Source: Cupriavidus numazuensis
GTDB taxonomy: Bacteria > Pseudomonadota > Gammaproteobacteria > Burkholderiales > Burkholderiaceae
DNA length: 64,000 bases
Assembly: GCF_905397435.1 (NCBI RefSeq)
Contig: NZ_CAJPVI010000037.1
Coordinates: 1 to 64,000 of the forward strand
Direction: 5' to 3'
In this document: in pieces, positions 53,449 to 61,206 of the stretch
Position numbering within the stretch: the stretch's first letter is position 1
How the letters are laid out: every line of letters starts with the position of its first letter
Position numbers and translations under genes: made by a program
The notes under the pieces: generated by a model
Database searches by the model: none
What the model was told of the DNA's origin: nothing
What the model saw: only the letters and a program-made list of their open reading frames with translations

Positions 53449-53467
53449 GCCCCCCAATTCCGGTGGC
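53449..53467 (+). promoter_or_regulatory. Island operator motif, site 6
   Basis: GCCCCCCAATTCCGGTGGC, 15 of 19 matches to site 1, lies in the divergent region between the LuxR regulator and the porin, 169 bases before the porin start. The longer distance suggests a long porin leader or a second promoter. Confidence 0.5.
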
Positions 53468-53636
53468 ATGTGCCACCCGCCCTCGCGCTTCAATGCGACA
53501 GGCCCCGCAGTAATTGCGCGCATGCCCTGTCAGGCATGACACACATGGCCATGCGCCTTCCGGCGCAGCGGGAGGAAAGCCGGAAGACGCAGCAAGAACA
53601 AGAGACACACATCAAATGGACGGAGAACTTCGAGCA

Positions 53637-54773
53637 ATGAAGAGAACGGCAACTTCCCTGGCAGTCATCGGCGTGCTGCTCAGCGTCAGTGGTGGCGCGT
53701 GGGCGCAATCGAACGTCACGCTGTACGGCGTGATCGATGCCCCGGTCGAATACGTGAACCGGGTCGCGCCGGCGCCAGGCCAGCAAGGCGGCAGCCGGCT
53801 TTCCATGCCGACCAACGGCGGCCTGTCCGGCTCGCGCTGGGGCATGCGCGGCACGGAAAACCTAGGCGGCGGCTTGCAGGCGCTGTTCGTGCTGGAAAGC
53901 GGCTTCGGCATCGATACCGGCGTCGCCGCGCAAAGCCGTGCGTTCAACCGGCAGGCATACGTCGGCATCGGCAGCCAGTATGGCAAGCTGACCTTCGGCC
54001 GCCAGTACACGGCGATCTTCGAAGGCGCCGTGAACTTCAGCCCGACGCGCTTCGCCACGCTCTACGAGCCTGACGTGTTCATGGCCGGGCTGAACTATCG
54101 CGAGGACAACACGGTGAAGTACTCGGGCACCTTCGGCCCCGTCAATATCGCAGCGCACTATTCGTTCGGCGTCGGCGCACCGGCCATCGGCCTCACGCCC
54201 ATCACGCTGCCGTCCGAAACGCCGGGGCACGCTGGTGACAACGCGGGCTGGGGCGCTTCGGCGACCTACCTCGGCGGCACCTTCGGCGCCACCATCTTCT
54301 ATGACCAGTGGAACCCCGCGCTGGCTACCGGCCAGGCCGGTCGCAGCCGCAAGGCGGGCGCCGCCGCCAGCTATTCGAGTGGCCTGTTCAAGGTCATGGC
54401 CGGCTACCGCTGGGCGAAGATGGAGTTCGCCAATGGCGCGACCTTTATGCGCGACGACTACTACTGGGCCGGCGTGAACTACCAGGCCACGCAGGCGATA
54501 GGCCTGACGCTCGGCTATGCCTACGCCAACATGAAGACGCTGACGCCCACGGCCACCGCGCGCGCGACGAATCCGGCCAATCCGTGGCAGGTCAACTTCG
54601 TAGCCGACTACAGCCTGTCAAAGCGTACCGATGTGTACGTGACCACGGCCTACTCGCACAACGGTGGCCTGAATTTCGACTCGGTGCAGAGCAGCTTTGC
54701 GACCGGATATATCCCGGAGCCGGGGCAGAAAGGGATGTTCGGCATCGCGGTCGGTGTGCGGCACATTTTCTGA
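53637..54773 (+). CDS. Gram-negative porin (betaproteobacterial, OmpC-like)
   Basis: 378 residues from ATG 53637. Signal peptide MKRTATSLAVIGVLLSVSGG to AWAQ, then SNVTLYGVIDAPVEYVNRVA, GGLSGSRWGMRGTENLGGGL (the conserved SRWGLRG-type motif), FNRQAYVGIGSQYGKLTFGR, and the C-terminal strand GMFGIAVGVRHIF ending in Phe, needed for outer membrane insertion. A 16-strand trimeric general porin is expected. It carries the island motif upstream and a strong terminator downstream, so it is probably the outer-membrane entry route of the regulon. Confidence 0.94.
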   Translation: MKRTATSLAVIGVLLSVSGGAWAQSNVTLYGVIDAPVEYVNRVAPAPGQQGGSRLSMPTNGGLSGSRWGMRGTENLGGGLQALFVLESGFGIDTGVAAQSRAFNRQAYVGIGSQYGKLTFGRQYTAIFEGAVNFSPTRFATLYEPDVFMAGLNYREDNTVKYSGTFGPVNIAAHYSFGVGAPAIGLTPITLPSETPGHAGDNAGWGASATYLGGTFGATIFYDQWNPALATGQAGRSRKAGAAASYSSGLFKVMAGYRWAKMEFANGATFMRDDYYWAGVNYQATQAIGLTLGYAYANMKTLTPTATARATNPANPWQVNFVADYSLSKRTDVYVTTAYSHNGGLNFDSVQSSFATGYIPEPGQKGMFGIAVGVRHIF

Positions 54774-54841
54774 TCCCGACGGACGCATGAGGGACTGGCG
54801 CTGTCTCCACCTCTGTCACGCTCAGTTGTTGATGGAGCTTG

Positions 54842-54871
54842 AACCCGGCCCTGGCGGCCGGGTTGTTTTTT
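54842..54871 (+). terminator. Rho-independent terminator of the porin gene
   Basis: AACCCGGCC-CTGGC-GGCCGGGTT followed by GTTTTTT: perfect 9-bp GC-rich arms and a T-run, 68 bases after the porin stop. Confidence 0.85.
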
Positions 54872-54898
54872 GGGTCATCGCCGAATTGCGGGGGTATC

Positions 54899-55645
54899 GT
54901 TCTTGGCATGCGCTGCTGTTTCGCCGGCGTAGCCGATGGGGCTTCTCGTTGGGGGTGGGTTGTCGATCTTCGCTGGCGCGGCTGTTTCGCCGGCGTAGCC
55001 GGCGACCTCCTTTTGTCCGAGCGACAAAAGGAGGCAAAAGCGCGTTTACGTGGTCAATCCAGAGCTCAATGCCATTGTTGCATCAGAGGACCGCTGGACT
55101 GCCTGCCGCGTAGATGATTAGGATGGGACAGCGCGTACGAGCGAACCCGGATTACGGAGTGGTCCCTTCTAACAACGCCCTCACGGGGACGCCTACGGCT
55201 GCGCTACGCGCGGCTCGGAGTAAGGCCGCTGAGGTCTAGTCCTAACCTCGCCTCAGTGACGAGGCCTTGGGCGCATTGCATGCGCGTAGAGGAAGGAAAT
55301 CGGAAACTGGGACTCCGGCGCCGGCGACGCTGATGAGCTTGCGCCCAGACGACGCCGTGCGCGCAGCGCAGCCGAAGGCGTCCCACCACTGACCGGGTTG
55401 AAACGCTGCACCCGAGTCCGTCTTGGGGATCGTCCAAAAATCGTGCCGCGCCAGGCACAGGTTCTGACTCACATAGCGTTAGCAGGTTGGAACGGCTGAC
55501 CACCATCGCAGGCGTCCAAAGCCGTTTGAACGACTGCCGCCGTGGAATTGATGGCCAGCAGCAACGCGCTTTTTGGTTACTTTTGTCGCTCGGACAAAAA
55601 GTGACTCGCCGGCGTAGCCGGCGAAACAGCCGCGCCCGCCAAGAA
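54899..55645. repeat. Long non-coding repeat with inverted ends, copy B
   Basis: Same build as copy A (29012-29784): a doubled left end (54899-54936 and 54966-55045) with GCCGGCGTAGCCGGC and TTTTGTCCGAGCGACAAAA, and the inverted right end at 55571-55645. The interior from about 55320 to 55570 matches copy A closely with scattered changes and small indels. Frames through the shared part differ between copies (a frame reading PKTDSG... is shifted by indels), which argues against a protein. It separates the porin from the DUF4139 gene. Confidence 0.75.
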
Positions 55646-55712
55646 CGACAACCCCACAATTCGTCGAAGAACCTATTTTTTCGGCTCCTCGCCGAAGTGC
55701 GGGCGACGGTGT

Positions 55713-57338
55713 CTATCGCAGCCCGCTTACACGTGCATCCTTGGGGAACGTGATGAGATAGTCTGCAGAAAAGCGCGCGCTCTCACCTGGCTTCAGCGTC
55801 TGCTGCCAAGCGATCACGCCTTCACGGTGCTCCCAATCTCGCGATGCCGGTTCCGGACTGAATCGCGCCGTCACCTTGATGTCTTCAGCCTGACTTACAG
55901 GCATCGCCTCCAGGATCTCGATATCGATCGGATTGCGGTGCCGGCTGCGCACGGTATAGGTGGACCCATACTGGCGCTCGCTGCGATTGTCGAGCAGGCC
56001 GACGCTTCGCTGGAATGTCCTTGGCGATTCGGCCGAGACACTGACCAAATCGTCTTTGCCAAAGGACAAGGCGATCCGCTGATCGCCGCTAGCTGGGTTC
56101 CATGATGAAGTGCCCACCGTGGCACCATCGCGACGCAATTGCATGTTGCCGGCAGGCCAGACGCCCTCAGGGCGATCCACCATGGCAATCAGGTAGGCCG
56201 ACCTGTCAAGACGTGGCGTACTGCGCGCCAGCAGCGTCGCCGGCAATGCCTGCGTAGCGAGTGAAAACGTTACCTTCTGCGCGTCCGTCGGGAGCTCCAC
56301 GGTACCGGGCAATTCGAACTCGGTGGCGAAGTCGGTCTGGACGGTAGCCACCTCGAACAGATTCGAGCCGCTGCTCAAACCATACCTGCCCGCCGCTGCA
56401 GCCGCTGGAGCCGGTGCCGGAGCGGGCGCCATTTCATGAGCGCGCCCTGCAGGTTGCAGTGGCACCACGTTGACATGCCACGTGTGTGGTTCCGGGCCAC
56501 GCACCCCGCTACGAGGCTGCCCAGTAGAAAGGCGCAGCCGCACGCCGCGCCAGTCTTCGCCAGTTGCCTGCGCGACGGTGGCCTGGCGTTCGATCACGAC
56601 ATTCGATCTGGCAGGATCAAGGTTCGCTTGATACACGGGGCGCCAGCCTGCGGCCGATGTCTGGTAGCTGACACGGATGTCGCCGCCTTGCGGCGCGGCT
56701 ACGGCAATATGCAGGGTGCGCACCGTATCGAATTGCGCCTTGTTGCGATTTGTCTGCAGCGCATCAAGCCGACTCTTCAGTTCTGCATCGCGCCGCTTGA
56801 GTTGCTCCTGGCGGGAAAAGATATCCTGCGCCGTCCGAGTGAGCGCATCGACGGACTTTGCCAGCGCGGTAGAATCGACGGCAACCGTACGCCCATCGGC
56901 GCCGGGGCGCTCGCTGACTGCCTTGAGGTAACTGACGGAAAGTTCGTTGGCGCGAATTTGCGTGTCCAACGTCAAGCGCTGATCTTCAAGCGCGCGGATC
57001 TGCGTGTCGAGCGAGTTCATCGCGCAGCCGATTGCGCCTTCGCGTGAGATCGTTTCTGTGCGGACGTCACCGACACGGATGCCGCTTCCCGGCTCGACAC
57101 GGAGGCTTTGGGGATCGAACGTCGCGGGCAGACAGCTCAGTTCTACCGTGCGAGCACCCGGCGCGACTGTGGCAACGCGCACGACGGTAGCGCTGTCCGG
57201 ATAGAGCGTAACGTCGGCGATTCGCGAGGGCGTAGCCGCAAGCGCTGGAAACACTGAGGACCAAGCGATACCGATGACTGCTATCCTGGCCTGGCCCCAC
57301 AATCGTTGGTGGCGCACGGACAGATCCTCTTGCTTCAT
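55713..57338 (-). CDS. DUF4139/DUF4140 (mucoidy-inhibitor-like) protein
   Basis: 541 residues from ATG 57338. A signal-like hydrophobic stretch (ARIAVIGIAWSSVFPALAA) suggests export. The N-terminal DUF4140 part reads RIADVTLYPDSATVVRVATV and PATFDPQSLRVEPGSGIRVG; a coiled coil follows (IRALEDQRLTLDTQIRANEL to DAELKSRLDALQTNRNKAQF), then DUF4139 from IRVSYQTSAAGWRPVYQANL to the end (TYTVRSRHRNPIDIEILEAM). An Ala/Pro run (APAPAPAPAAAAAG) interrupts it near residue 315. Family function is unknown; the mucoidy-inhibitor name derives from one Dictyostelium homologue. No partner gene is evident. Confidence 0.9.
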   Translation of the reverse strand: MKQEDLSVRHQRLWGQARIAVIGIAWSSVFPALAATPSRIADVTLYPDSATVVRVATVAPGARTVELSCLPATFDPQSLRVEPGSGIRVGDVRTETISREGAIGCAMNSLDTQIRALEDQRLTLDTQIRANELSVSYLKAVSERPGADGRTVAVDSTALAKSVDALTRTAQDIFSRQEQLKRRDAELKSRLDALQTNRNKAQFDTVRTLHIAVAAPQGGDIRVSYQTSAAGWRPVYQANLDPARSNVVIERQATVAQATGEDWRGVRLRLSTGQPRSGVRGPEPHTWHVNVVPLQPAGRAHEMAPAPAPAPAAAAAGRYGLSSGSNLFEVATVQTDFATEFELPGTVELPTDAQKVTFSLATQALPATLLARSTPRLDRSAYLIAMVDRPEGVWPAGNMQLRRDGATVGTSSWNPASGDQRIALSFGKDDLVSVSAESPRTFQRSVGLLDNRSERQYGSTYTVRSRHRNPIDIEILEAMPVSQAEDIKVTARFSPEPASRDWEHREGVIAWQQTLKPGESARFSADYLITFPKDARVSGLR

Positions 57339-57519
57339 ATGCCCCCCGGCTCGGCTTGAAATGCGGAGAGTATGGCACGACACCACGCGTTTCCGGCATG
57401 CTTCGAAGCCGATCCTTCAAGCGAACCGCGTCGGCCACGACGCCATGTCGTGGCGACGCGACACGCGTCCCACGTCCGGTGTAGGTATGTCCCACATAGA
57501 CGCGGACCGCTCGGTTGCC

Positions 57520-57634
57520 TCAGAACTTATGTCGAACGCCCACAACCGCACCGAGTTGATTTGCGCCCGATTCTACGGCCTCGTTCGTTGTGCCAAGCTG
57601 GCTGTTGAAGCCATTCACGCCCAGGCTCGATTTC
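57520..57634 (-). pseudogene. 3' fragment of a porin gene
   Basis: Read on the minus strand, the frame ending with the TGA at 57520-57522 gives about 38 residues: SSLGVNGFNSQLGTTNEAVE, then SGANQLGAVVGVRHKF and stop. GVRHKF with terminal Phe is the end of a betaproteobacterial porin (compare GVRHIF in the intact porin of this window). Everything upstream is gone: at about 57635 the sequence changes into a Bug gene read in the opposite direction. Confidence 0.7.
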
Positions 57635-58169
57635 GAAGGCGAATCCCGGAAAACTGAATATGGCCTCGGCGGGGACAGGTTCCATCAATCACCTCATCGG
57701 TGAACTATTCATGTCCCGAACGGGAGTCAACTTCGTACACGTACCGTACAAGGGCGCTGGCCCTGCAGGGGTCGACTTGCTTTCGGGCCAAGTACAACTC
57801 ATGTTCGCCAATTTGCCGAACGTGCTCCCGTTTGCAAAGGCAGGCAAGGTCCGTCTGTTGGCTGTCGCTAGCGAAAAGCGCGATCCAGCGATTCCCGACG
57901 TGCCCACCTTTGCTGAAGCCGGTGTAAAAGATGCGGTCGTCGAATCGTGGTACGGTCTCATGGCACCTGCTGGCACCAAACCGGAGGTAGTGAAGAAGCT
58001 TCAGGATACGCTTCTGACCGTGACCAAGGACAAGCGCTTCATTTCACAACTGGCGGAACAAGGTGCCCGACCTTACCCCGGATCCAGTGCAGATATGGCT
58101 CATCTTATGGAGAAGGAAGGCAAGCGCTGGGGTGTGGTGATCGACCACGCCAAGATTTCTCTGGACTGA
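57633..58169 (+). pseudogene. 3' part of a Bug-family substrate-binding protein gene
   Basis: The frame carries the C-terminal half of a Bug protein: KANPGKLNMASAGTGSINHL, NFVHVPYKGAGPAGVDLLSG, EKRDPAIPDVPTFAEAGVKD and the normal end HLMEKEGKRWGVVIDHAKIS. The first ~150 residues, including the signal peptide, are missing. Coding-like sequence begins upstream of the first ATG (57660), so the gene is cut, not re-started. The cut coincides with the end of the porin fragment, pointing to one deletion that removed the 5' ends of two divergent genes. Confidence 0.75.
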
Positions 58170-58220
58170 ATCCACACTGTGCCAAGGTGTGAGCTCCTTG
58201 CGAAGCAAGGTGTAGTCCTG

Positions 58221-58240
58221 GGCCCTCTCTGTGGAGGGCC
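58221..58240. terminator. Hairpin between convergent genes
   Basis: GGCCCTC-TCTGTG-GAGGGCC, 7-bp arms, in the gap between the Bug fragment stop (58169) and the amidase stop (58242). No T-run. Confidence 0.45.
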
Positions 58241-58241
58241 A

Positions 58242-60590
58242 TCAAGGGGGGCCGGTGAATAATGATTTCCGGATGATGGCATGCACACCCCAGTTGCCAT
58301 TGACGACTTGGGTGATGCCGAAGTCGACGGCAACGGAGATCAGCGTGACCGCCTCGTCCTCGCTGAGCCCCTTGACCGTCATGAGGAACCGGCGCGCCTT
58401 GCGGAAGGCGTCGCGCATGGCATCGTCGAGTGTCGATTTCTGGTAGATATGGCTCTGCGCCATCTGGCCCAGTTCGGCCAGGTGATTCGGCGAGCTGAAG
58501 CCGTGCAGGATCCACTCGTCCGCGGTCTCCACCAACGGATAGCTCAGGTCGGCAAACGGCGCACCGCGCTCGATCATCGTGCTCTTGTGGAGCACAAGCT
58601 GGAAGTCGCCCGTCAGCGAGCATTCGATGGCGGTTCCGCACAGTTCCGAGTCGCCCTGAGACGCATGCGGATCTCCGATCGACAGCAGCGCGCCAGGCAC
58701 CGCCACCCTGAGGTAGACACTGGCGCCGCGCGTAACGCGCCAGTTGTCGAGGTTGCCGGCAAAGCTTGACGGCGGGATGGAATCAATCAGCCCGTCCTGC
58801 GCCGGGGCCACCGCGATGACGCCGAAATGCGGACGGACCGGTATCTCGACATCGCGCAGTACGTCGTAGCCCTTGACGATGGTCGCATGATCGACCGGCA
58901 CACCCGGGTAATCGATGGTGGGATGCAATACGCCGAAAGGATCGCGCTGCGGCGTCCAGCGGAAGCTGTAGACCGCGCGTGCGCGGCCATCGGCACGCTC
59001 GCAATCGATCTCGAAGACCGTCACCACCTCGCGCTCGCGCGGCTCGGTCAACATGTCGCGGTAGTGGAAGCCCCACCAGGTCGCGGCGTTGCTGCCGAAA
59101 GCTCTGCCCGCGAAATGCGGATTGGCGCACGGACGCAGCCGGATGTCGAGAATGCGCACCTCCAGCACATCGCCGGGCATGGCGCCGCGCACCGCGACCG
59201 GCCCGGTGCAGATATGGACGCCGAAGCCTTCGCCTGCACCGCGTCCGTAGACCGACGCGTCGATCGGGCCGGCACCGCGCCGGTTGACGTTTTTCTGCTC
59301 CGCGGTCCAATGGAATACGCTCTCGGCACCGGGGTCGCCGTCGATCATGCGTTCGCGGTCGTCCGAAGCATGCTGCGTCAGCGTCTCGATGGTGACCGTG
59401 TCGCCTGAGGCCACCTCAAGCACCGGTGCCAACTCGTGGCTCAGGTAGCCCCAGTGCACGGTCTTGTCCGTGGCCTGCAACCAGTGGTGCCGGCGCTCGG
59501 GCTGCGCAGCATGCGAGCGCGCCTGCGCAATGGGCACCACGGTGGCCGGCCTCCGCGGCCGTGCCGACTGGCCGTCATGGGTCGGCCCGACCTGCGAACT
59601 GAGCGGAAAACCGCGCGATATGTTCTGCGGTGGATGGGGGGCCGGTGCGATCGTCATCTGGTCACGATAGCCGCGCGGCGAGATCCCGAACTGCTCGCGG
59701 AAGGCGTGGCTGAAGTAAGACGGGTCATTGAAGCCCCATCGATAGCAGATGTCGGAGACCGATAGCTTGTCATACTGGGGGTTCGCCAGGTCGGCCCGGC
59801 AGCGCTCGAGTCGGCTGGTGCGCAGGTAGGACGAAAAGCTGCTGCCCGACTTCTCGAATAGCTTCTGCAGGTAGCGGGCCGACATATGCTCGTCCGCCGC
59901 GATGACGGCAAGGCAGAGTTCCGGTTCGGAAAGCCGCGCGTCGATGCGGCTGCAGACACGAGCGAACACGGCTGCGCTCGATGGTGTCATGCCGGCGGAT
60001 GGGGCTGCCTGGTTGTCCGCAAGCGCCGCAGCCAGATATGCAAAGATCATGCTCTCGAACGGCTGGATCGCCCTGGCATCCGCCGACACGACCGTATCAA
60101 AGCTGGCCGCCAGCGACTGGAGCAACCGACCGAAAAGTTCCGCCGCGTCGCCGGCCAGCATCAGCACGCCCGCCGGCAAGGGCGCGGCGATCCGCGCGCC
60201 CGGCAATGCACCGGCAATATGCACGACCAGTAGCCGGAAGCCAGTGGCGAACGCCAGCTTGGGCGCAGCATGAGCAGGGATACACACGACGTGCCCGGCC
60301 CGCAGCGCCTGGCGCAGGTCCGGGGTGGCGAGCGTCGCCTCGCCTTCCGCCAGCATCAGCAGCATCAGTCCGCGACCGCCGCCGGCAGCGATCGCAAGCG
60401 TCTGAGGTACTGACGCTATGCAAGTCAGCCCGATGCCTGCGGGTGTGGTCCTGGACTGGATGGTCCCGTGCAGCGTATGGTCGGCGCACAGGCTCTCGCA
60501 GTGCAGGCCCGTGGCCTTGAGTTCGTTACGCCATGCGGCGCCGCGCCGGTCGCGCGGATAGGCTTCCGTGGAAAAGCGCAACAGTTGCAA
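58242..60590 (-). CDS. AraC-family regulator fused to an acetamidase/formamidase
   Basis: One uninterrupted frame. With TTG 60590 as start it has 782 residues: an AraC ligand-binding-like domain (1-200; FSTEAYPRDRRGAAWRNELK), an AraC HTH (about 210-310; KLSVSDICYRWGFNDPSYFS then HAFREQFGISPRGY), a Pro/Arg-rich linker (311-375) and a full FmdA/AmdA amidase (VHWGYLSHELAPVLEVASGD, GPVAVRGAMPGDVLEVRILD, VPGALLSIGDPHASQGDSEL). ATG 59657, right after the HTH, could start a separate amidase. The true N-terminus is unclear: the frame runs on to 60821 over the XapX gene, with ATGs only there. It follows two XapX genes and a second amidase. Confidence 0.75.
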   Translation of the reverse strand: MQLLRFSTEAYPRDRRGAAWRNELKATGLHCESLCADHTLHGTIQSRTTPAGIGLTCIASVPQTLAIAAGGGRGLMLLMLAEGEATLATPDLRQALRAGHVVCIPAHAAPKLAFATGFRLLVVHIAGALPGARIAAPLPAGVLMLAGDAAELFGRLLQSLAASFDTVVSADARAIQPFESMIFAYLAAALADNQAAPSAGMTPSSAAVFARVCSRIDARLSEPELCLAVIAADEHMSARYLQKLFEKSGSSFSSYLRTSRLERCRADLANPQYDKLSVSDICYRWGFNDPSYFSHAFREQFGISPRGYRDQMTIAPAPHPPQNISRGFPLSSQVGPTHDGQSARPRRPATVVPIAQARSHAAQPERRHHWLQATDKTVHWGYLSHELAPVLEVASGDTVTIETLTQHASDDRERMIDGDPGAESVFHWTAEQKNVNRRGAGPIDASVYGRGAGEGFGVHICTGPVAVRGAMPGDVLEVRILDIRLRPCANPHFAGRAFGSNAATWWGFHYRDMLTEPREREVVTVFEIDCERADGRARAVYSFRWTPQRDPFGVLHPTIDYPGVPVDHATIVKGYDVLRDVEIPVRPHFGVIAVAPAQDGLIDSIPPSSFAGNLDNWRVTRGASVYLRVAVPGALLSIGDPHASQGDSELCGTAIECSLTGDFQLVLHKSTMIERGAPFADLSYPLVETADEWILHGFSSPNHLAELGQMAQSHIYQKSTLDDAMRDAFRKARRFLMTVKGLSEDEAVTLISVAVDFGITQVVNGNWGVHAIIRKSLFTGPP

Positions 60591-60690
60591 TTCAGCCCCC
60601 CGGCCGTTTTTCTGCCCTACGAGAAAAGGACGGACAACCGGGACCGGTTGCCCTCCCTGGATACATCCAAAGCCAATTTCCCTTGACCCG

Positions 60691-60882
60691 CTATCCGAAC
60701 AGTACTTGTCCGCGCATGGCGGCCACCAGCACGAATCCCGCGAACGTGCCGAATATGGCAAATATTCCGCCGAGTACATTCGGCGCGGGAATCGGCGCAC
60801 GAACAGCAGTGTAGACAACACCCGTTACCAGGCCAACGGCTGCGGCCAGCAACTCAGTTGTTCCCAACGCGATTTCTATCAT
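60691..60882 (-). CDS. XapX-domain small membrane protein (second)
   Basis: 63 residues with two hydrophobic segments: LAAAVGLVTGVVYTAVRAPI and NVLGGIFAIFGTFAGFVLVA. The shared RAPIPAPNVLGGIFAIFG block matches the XapX domain and also the neighbour at 60896-61117, so the two arose by duplication. The role of XapX proteins is unknown; here they lie between two amidase genes, which suggests a small transporter-like or accessory membrane function for the amide substrate. GAGG lies 12 bases upstream of ATG 60882, a weak spacing. Confidence 0.8.
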   Translation of the reverse strand: MIEIALGTTELLAAAVGLVTGVVYTAVRAPIPAPNVLGGIFAIFGTFAGFVLVAAMRGQVLFG

Positions 60883-60895
60883 AGTTGTCGTTGCC

Positions 60896-61117
60896 TCATG
60901 AATTGCCTGCAATGCGCGAGGGCGGCCGACCGAACGCGATGGTCTTGCGCCACGCATGCACCAGCAGATAGCCCAGGTAGGTAAACAGGATCGCGCAGAT
61001 GCCGCCGACCACATTCGGCGCGGGGATCGGCAGGTTCAGCCAGGAATACAGTGTGCCGGTGACTAGGCCGACGAACAGCGCCACGATCTCGTTGCGCCCG
61101 ATGTAGACGTATTGCAT
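60896..61117 (-). CDS. XapX-domain small membrane protein (first)
   Basis: 73 residues from ATG 61117, with AGGAGAGAGAACC upstream as ribosome binding site. Two membrane segments: EIVALFVGLVTGTLYSWLNL and NVVGGICAILFTYLGYLLVH, separated by LPIPAPNVVGG. It is the paralogue of the next gene, 13 bases downstream, and follows the acetamidase/formamidase gene by 89 bases. The pair may form a heteromer. Confidence 0.85.
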   Translation of the reverse strand: MQYVYIGRNEIVALFVGLVTGTLYSWLNLPIPAPNVVGGICAILFTYLGYLLVHAWRKTIAFGRPPSRIAGNS

Positions 61118-61206
61118 GGTTCTCTCTCCTGTTGGATTGCCGCGCCGGCGCCGCCGCCCGGGCAACGTGGTTTCCGCGCGGCATGGATGCGGTAGCAGTG
61201 AACCAC

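Noticed and set aside
51615..53513. A 632-residue plus-strand frame opposite the MalT-like regulator
   Set aside because: Antisense shadow; the minus-strand protein has Walker A and LuxR HTH motifs over its whole length.
60591..60821. N-terminal extension of the AraC-amidase fusion to ATG 60821 or 60779
   Set aside because: These 77 codons overlap the XapX gene in another frame and show no conserved character; a TTG start near 60590 is more likely, though not proven.
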